A DNA stretch of 64,000 nt from Paenibacillus tarimensis. GTDB lineage: Bacteria; Bacillota; Bacilli; Paenibacillales; Paenibacillaceae. The stretch covers positions 1 to 64,000 of the forward strand of contig NZ_JAKGAO010000006.1 in the NCBI RefSeq assembly GCF_021532315.1, in the 5' to 3' direction. The notes under the pieces were generated by a model. It saw nothing but the letters and a program-made list of their open reading frames with translations, was not told the DNA's origin and made no database searches. Positions 59,720-64,000 of this stretch are shown in pieces. The position numbers and the translations under genes are program-made. Position 1 is the stretch's first letter. Each line of letters opens with the position of its first letter.

Positions 59720-60844
59720 ATGACCTTACAGACGGAATGGGCTGGCGAAGCCTGGAAGAAGATTACGAACAAGGTAAAGCGGACGAGTGCAAGGATTAAG
59801 GATGGCTTTCCGCATGCAAGCGTGGAGGGGGTATATAAGCTAGAGCTGGCATCCTGGTGGACGGCAGGCTTCTGGCCGGGGCTGCTGTGGCTGATTTACA
59901 ATGACACAAAGGATGAGGAGCTTCGCGGCTATGCGGAGTCCTGTGAACGCCAGCTGGATCAGGTGATACTGGACTACTACCGTCTGGACCATGATATCGG
60001 CTTCATGTGGATACTTACCAGCGTGGCGCGGTATAAGCTATTAAGCGCAGAGGATTCGAAGCGGCGGGCGCTTCTGGCAGCTAATCTGCTGGCAGCCCGA
60101 TTCAACGTGCAGGGCGGATACATACGGGCATGGAATCCCTGGAGGGAAGACGAGGATAACAGGGGCTGGGCGATCATTGACTGCATGATGAATCTTCCGC
60201 TGCTGTACTGGGCAGCCGGCGAGACAGGCGATCCACGCTTCAAGCATATTGCGGTTCGGCATGCAGATACCGTGCTGGAACATTTCCTGCGTCCCGACGG
60301 CTCGGTCTACCACATCGTTGTATTCGATCCGGAGACCGGGGAGAAGACCGGCGTGGAGAGCGGGCAGGGCTATGCGGCGGAATCGGGATGGTCAAGAGGA
60401 ACGGCGTGGGCAATCTATGGCATGGCGCTCAGCTACCGGTATACCGGCGATGAGCGGTATCTGGATGCGGCGAAGCGTGCCGCGCATTTCTTCCTGGCCA
60501 ACCTGCCGGAGGACCGGGTGCCACATTGGGATTTTCGCCTGCCGGAAGATGTTACAGCTTACCGGGATTCGTCTGCCGGCGCTTGTGCCGCCTGCGGCAT
60601 GCTGCTTCTGTCTGAGCAGGTGAGTGGTTCGGAGGCGCCGCTTTATACATATGGGGCTGCGGAAATCCTGCATTCGCTATATGTAAATTACGGAGCATGG
60701 GACAGTGAAGAAGAAGGTCTTGTGCTCCACGGCACAAGCCACTATCCGAACGGGACGAATGTTGATGTTCCGCTCATATATGGAGATTATTATTTTGCGG
60801 AAGGAATCTCGCGCCTTAACGGGCGCCAGCTGCTGTTTTGGTAG
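59720..60844 (+). CDS. GH88 unsaturated glucuronyl/uronyl hydrolase
   Basis: The 374-aa (alpha/alpha)6 barrel shows GVYKLELASWWTAGFWPGLLW near the N-terminus, the catalytic Asp92 in LDHDIGFMW and the second Asp in WAIIDCMMNLPLLYW. GH88 removes the 4,5-unsaturated uronic acid left by lyases. It lacks a signal peptide. ATG 59720 follows GGGGGTTAGG. The gene is 12 bases after the lyase, and 15 before the next start, in one operon. Confidence 0.9.
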   Translation: MTLQTEWAGEAWKKITNKVKRTSARIKDGFPHASVEGVYKLELASWWTAGFWPGLLWLIYNDTKDEELRGYAESCERQLDQVILDYYRLDHDIGFMWILTSVARYKLLSAEDSKRRALLAANLLAARFNVQGGYIRAWNPWREDEDNRGWAIIDCMMNLPLLYWAAGETGDPRFKHIAVRHADTVLEHFLRPDGSVYHIVVFDPETGEKTGVESGQGYAAESGWSRGTAWAIYGMALSYRYTGDERYLDAAKRAAHFFLANLPEDRVPHWDFRLPEDVTAYRDSSAGACAACGMLLLSEQVSGSEAPLYTYGAAEILHSLYVNYGAWDSEEEGLVLHGTSHYPNGTNVDVPLIYGDYYFAEGISRLNGRQLLFW

Positions 60845-60859
60845 ATGGGAGGGGAGAGA

Positions 60860-62746
60860 ATGCACAAGCTTAAGAGCGGTGGTCAGCCGGTCAGTATGAA
60901 CCCGCTGCGGACAAAGGCAGATTTGCAGCTGGCCGTGCGGCAGCTGACAGAGCCGTTATTGCCGTATTACAGCGAGGGCAGCGCCAGACTGCACTTAGGT
61001 AATCATACCGCCGCCTATGGATACCGGATTGCTGAGCTTGAAGGCTTCTCACGCGTCCTGTGGGGTCTTGCGCCCCTCGTCGCCGGCGGTGGCAGCTCCG
61101 AACTGTGGGAGATCGCCCTCCGGGGTATTCGCAATGGCACCAACCCGGGGCACGAGGAATACTGGGGCCAGATAGGCAATTACAATCAGACTATTGTAGA
61201 GATGGCAGCTTTCGGCTACACGCTGCTGCTTGCGCCGGAGATGACGTGGGGCCGCCTAAGTGAGCAGGAACGCAGCCGTCTGGTGGAATGGCTGAGTCAG
61301 ATTAACGGCTGTCAGGCCTATGACTGCAACTGGCTGTTCTTCGCTGTGCTGGTGAATATCGGCCTCAAGAAGGCGGGAGCGCCATATGATCAGGAGGTTA
61401 TGGAACGTAATCTAGAGCGAATTGAAGCGTTCTATCTATCGGATGGGTGGTATGCAGATGGTGCAGGGGGTCACAGCGATTATTATGTGCCCTTTGCCTT
61501 TCATTACTATGGGCTGATCTATGCAGCGGCCATGGAAGAGGAAGACCCGGCTCGGTCACAGCAGTACAAGGAGCGTGCAGCCCGGTTCGCGGAGAAGTTT
61601 ATCCACTGGTTTGCCCCAGACGGCTCAGCGATTCCTTATGGACGCAGCTTAACGTACCGGTTCGCCCAATCCGCCTTTTGGAGCGCGTTGGCTTACGCGG
61701 GGGTGGAGGTCTATCCGATGGGTATGCTGAAAGGATTGGTATTGCGAAATTTGCGGTGGTGGTTAGCGCAGCCGATCTTCCAGTCGGACGGCCTACTGTC
61801 GGTTGGCTACAGCTATCCGAATATGATCATGTCGGAAGGCTATAACTCACCGGCTTCCCCTTACTGGGCGCTGAAGACGTTCCTGCCTCTCGTTCTTGGA
61901 GAAGATCATCCGTTCTGGCAGGAAAAGGAGCAGCCGCTGCCTGTGCTCGAGAAGCTCTGTGTACAGCCGGAGCCGCACCTCGTGCTGTTCAGGCGGGAGG
62001 AGAGCGGACATGTGCTGGCTTTTAACAGCGGACATCCGGCCTCCAACGAGCACACCCATACCTCTGCCAAGTACGAGAAGTTCGTTTATTCGAATCATTT
62101 TGGCTTCAGTGTGCCACGAGCGGAATGGGGGCTCGGTCAGGGAGCCTATGACTCGATGCTGGCTCTAAGCGAAGGGGATAATCTGTTCCGTGTAAAGCGC
62201 AGGAGTGAATCTTCCCGGCTGGGGGGTAACCAGCTGCTCACTGAGTGGAAGCCTTGGCCGGATGTGCTGGTTAAGACCTGGATTCTGCCCGGCCTGCCGT
62301 GGCATGTTCGTGTGCACCGCATCAAGACCGGCAGGAAACTCGACGCGGCCGAAGGAGGTTTTGCCCTTGGACTCGAAAGGTTTGATGGGCAGGCGGATGA
62401 CGGGTACACAGCGGCCCGAGATGAACGCGGCTGGGCCCGGGCGGCAGGCTTTGGAGGCGCGAGCGGTATCAGCCTACTGCATGGGAGCGGCCGGGCTGAG
62501 CTGATCTATCCCCAGTCGAACACGAATCTGCTGAACCCGCGCACGGTCATTCCGACGGTGCGGAGTTCGATGGAGCCGGGCGTACATTGGATTGTCACAG
62601 CTGTATACGGAGAGCTGGACAGCAGCAGATGGCATTCAGAATGGGAATGCATGCCATCTGTGAACGTAGAAGGAAACAAACTGGTGATTAAGATGAGCGA
62701 AGCGGGCTCGGGTTTCTCGCGGTCTGCAGCTATCAATATAGAATAA
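60860..62746 (+). CDS. DUF2264 protein (putative glycan-processing enzyme)
   Basis: ATG 60860 follows GGAGGGGAG. The 628-aa protein matches DUF2264 by eye: SEGSARLHLGNHTAAYG, AELEGFSRVLWGLAPLVAGG, ALRGIRNGTNPGHEEYWG, CNWLFFAVLVNIGLKK and DGAGGHSDYYVPFAFHYYGL. The N-terminal half is a helical barrel; the C-terminal half looks like a beta-sandwich, an arrangement like that of polysaccharide lyases. It has no signal peptide. DUF2264 proteins are often next to lyases and GH88; the reaction is not known. Confidence 0.85.
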   Translation: MHKLKSGGQPVSMNPLRTKADLQLAVRQLTEPLLPYYSEGSARLHLGNHTAAYGYRIAELEGFSRVLWGLAPLVAGGGSSELWEIALRGIRNGTNPGHEEYWGQIGNYNQTIVEMAAFGYTLLLAPEMTWGRLSEQERSRLVEWLSQINGCQAYDCNWLFFAVLVNIGLKKAGAPYDQEVMERNLERIEAFYLSDGWYADGAGGHSDYYVPFAFHYYGLIYAAAMEEEDPARSQQYKERAARFAEKFIHWFAPDGSAIPYGRSLTYRFAQSAFWSALAYAGVEVYPMGMLKGLVLRNLRWWLAQPIFQSDGLLSVGYSYPNMIMSEGYNSPASPYWALKTFLPLVLGEDHPFWQEKEQPLPVLEKLCVQPEPHLVLFRREESGHVLAFNSGHPASNEHTHTSAKYEKFVYSNHFGFSVPRAEWGLGQGAYDSMLALSEGDNLFRVKRRSESSRLGGNQLLTEWKPWPDVLVKTWILPGLPWHVRVHRIKTGRKLDAAEGGFALGLERFDGQADDGYTAARDERGWARAAGFGGASGISLLHGSGRAELIYPQSNTNLLNPRTVIPTVRSSMEPGVHWIVTAVYGELDSSRWHSEWECMPSVNVEGNKLVIKMSEAGSGFSRSAAINIE

Positions 62747-62765
62747 CAGGTGAATAGAAGGGCTT

Positions 62766-62806
62766 AATGGCGGTACAGGTAACCCCTGTCTCCGCCATTT
62801 ATTTTG
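62766..62806 (+). terminator. Terminator of the polysaccharide utilisation operon
   Basis: AATGGCGGTACAGG pairs with CCTGTCTCCGCCATT (one bulge), then TATTTT. Confidence 0.75.
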
Positions 62807-62994
62807 TCTGAATATCTGCCAGATAAGCATCCACTTTATGTATCCCTAGGTTAACGCCTGTCACTTTCGTTCCTCGCGCAGCATTAAGTTTTTTAAGTAG
62901 AGGCCAAGGAGTGATATATTAGGAAGAGGATAATAAGTAATATCTATCCTGTATTTCTTCGTTTACGCTTTTAATAGATTGGAGGATAACGCGG

Positions 62995-63756
62995 ATGAGT
63001 CAAACTTATATCATTACAGGAGTATCCAGTGGTCTCGGATTCGAACTGGCCAAACAGTTGATAAACGAAGGAAGCCGCGTCATTGGTTTATCCAGGAGCG
63101 ATAGCGAGGAGTTGCGGCAATGGGCGAAGGAGAGGGGCGGTATTTATACCTACTATCCTGTGGATTTGTCTGACCCTGATCAACTGGACTCTATCATGGA
63201 AACGGTCATGAATGCTCTTGCAGCGGAAGTATCGGCTGGGATAGAAGCGGAATCAGGCGGGGATATCCTGCTTGTTAACAATGCCGCGGCCGTAAAGCCT
63301 CTGAATGTAATTGAATTATGTGAGCCGGAGGAAATTACAGCGAGCATCCATCTAAACATTATGGCACCGGTTAAGCTTGCGGCAAGGTTCATAGGGTTGA
63401 CTCATGGTTGGAACGGCCGGAGGAAGATCATTAATATCTCCTCAGGCTCAGCCAAGTATCCGGCTCCGGGCATGAGTGTCTACTGCTGCAGCAAGTCGGC
63501 GTTAAATATGTTCTCGCAGTGCGTGGCAGCAGAGCAGGAAGGAGAGGAGGACCCGGTTCAAATCATGGTGGTTGATCCCGGTATGATGGACACGTCGCTT
63601 CAGGAGGAAGCCCGGCGTTCAAATACACCTGTAACCCCCTATTTTATCCAGGCTAAAGAGCAAGGAGCGCTTGCTGATCCGGGTACGGCAGCAGACAAGC
63701 TGCTGGCTGCCATCCGTTATGCTGAGCCAGCTGCATATACGGAAATCTCATTATGA
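62995..63756 (+). CDS. Short-chain dehydrogenase (YueD / benzil reductase-like)
   Basis: ATG 62995 follows TTGGAGGATAACG. The 253-aa SDR has YIITGVSSGLGFELAKQL (cofactor), LVNNAAAVKPL, IINISSGSAKYPAPGMSVYCCSKSALNMF with Ser-Tyr-Lys triad (YCCSK instead of YSASK) and VDPGMMDTSLQ. The pattern is closest to YueD of B. subtilis ((S)-benzoin-forming benzil reductase) and sepiapterin reductase-like enzymes. Natural substrate unknown. It is monocistronic. Confidence 0.85.
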   Translation: MSQTYIITGVSSGLGFELAKQLINEGSRVIGLSRSDSEELRQWAKERGGIYTYYPVDLSDPDQLDSIMETVMNALAAEVSAGIEAESGGDILLVNNAAAVKPLNVIELCEPEEITASIHLNIMAPVKLAARFIGLTHGWNGRRKIINISSGSAKYPAPGMSVYCCSKSALNMFSQCVAAEQEGEEDPVQIMVVDPGMMDTSLQEEARRSNTPVTPYFIQAKEQGALADPGTAADKLLAAIRYAEPAAYTEISL

Positions 63757-64000
63757 GCTTTTCACTCGAAGTATTAAACTGCACAGGGATAAGAAGGTGT
63801 CAGTTGATGAGTAGTCTACCCTTATTCCGCATAATCATTCAATTTGAGTCGTCTCTTACCGTGCCCCGTTAAGATTTTTCCCCGGCATTGCCAGCCCCGC
63901 TGCCGAATAGGAGTCAGCCTGCAGGCGGATGCTAATCGCAAGCATCAGTGCAGATTAGTTGCAGGTGATTTTCTAGTCGAAACGGAGGTACTTATGTGAT
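63757..64000. other. 3' end of window: no complete gene; probable start of a next gene
   Basis: After the SDR gene I find no complete gene in the remaining 244 bases. At the very end GGAGG (63984-63988) sits seven bases before GTG 63996, a plausible start of a gene running out of the window. The ATG two bases earlier is followed at once by a stop and cannot be used. Confidence 0.4.

Noticed and set aside
1-64000. CRISPR arrays, tRNA or rRNA genes, intact insertion sequences, integrases, T-box or classical riboswitch leaders
   Set aside because: I looked for regularly spaced direct repeats, cloverleaf-like segments, transposase motifs and known leader cores by eye and found none that hold up.

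Overview
The window reads as chromosomal DNA of a spore-forming member of the Paenibacillaceae, most likely Paenibacillus. I base this on gene content and signals, not on a database match: CgeB-type spore glycosyltransferases, a WIAG-tail repeat protein, a FapR operator, a BirA operator, CcpA-type cre sites, YesM/YesN two-component systems with Lpl-type sugar transporters, and a secreted protein with a copper-amine-oxidase-N 'stalk' domain. Most genes are on the + strand, in tight operons with strong Shine-Dalgarno sequences. I see no rRNA, tRNA, CRISPR array, intact insertion sequence or prophage.

Region 1 (1-16.5 kb) is a glycosylation island, probably for the spore surface. It starts with the end of a WIAG-tail repeat protein. 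It continues with five GT-A/GT-D type transferases and nucleotidyltransferases, four small co-directional genes of unknown function, two tandem CgeB-like enzymes, a GT4 enzyme with a polycationic tail, and four nucleotide-sugar genes resembling UDP-FucNAc synthesis. Seven of the transferases and one small stand-alone protein share Arg/Lys-rich low-complexity segments. Four of these also carry a short Gly-aromatic repeat next to the basic segment. This shared tagging is the best candidate in the window for an undescribed system.

Region 2 (16.6-24.8 kb) is mixed. It has an isolated GT2 and a FapR-controlled fabH on the minus strand, an AT-richer stretch with a remnant of a hexapeptide-repeat acetyltransferase, a secreted repeat protein, an AlkZ-related protein, a zinc-less medium-chain oxidoreductase, a gene-free stretch of about 860 bp with nested inverted repeats, and fabV.

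Region 3 (24.9-31 kb) is a BirA-controlled biotin operon, bioA-bioD-bioB-bioF-bioH-like-bioC, which uses the BioC/BioH route to pimeloyl-ACP.

Region 4 (31-42 kb) has a three-gene sugar ABC importer without its ATPase, a CGNR zinc-finger regulator, a PPOX-like/DsrE pair, class II aldolase, a threonine synthase-like enzyme, panD, and a MocR-type regulator divergent from an EamA exporter.

Region 5 (42-50.5 kb) has a DinG/YpvA-type helicase, a hybrid histidine kinase, an acetate uptake pair (DUF485 plus ActP) and the ribulose-monophosphate formaldehyde module hxlA-hxlB with an HxlR regulator.

Region 6 (50.5-62.8 kb) is a polysaccharide utilisation locus: YesM/YesN sensor and regulator, an LplB/LplC/solute-binding protein importer, a heparinase II/III-family lyase, a GH88 unsaturated uronyl hydrolase and a DUF2264 protein. 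Import and depolymerisation of a uronic-acid-containing glycan fits this set. Four carbon-use promoters in regions 4-6 appear to carry a cre-like site in or at the -35/-10 spacer. The window ends with a YueD-like short-chain dehydrogenase and the probable start codon of another gene.
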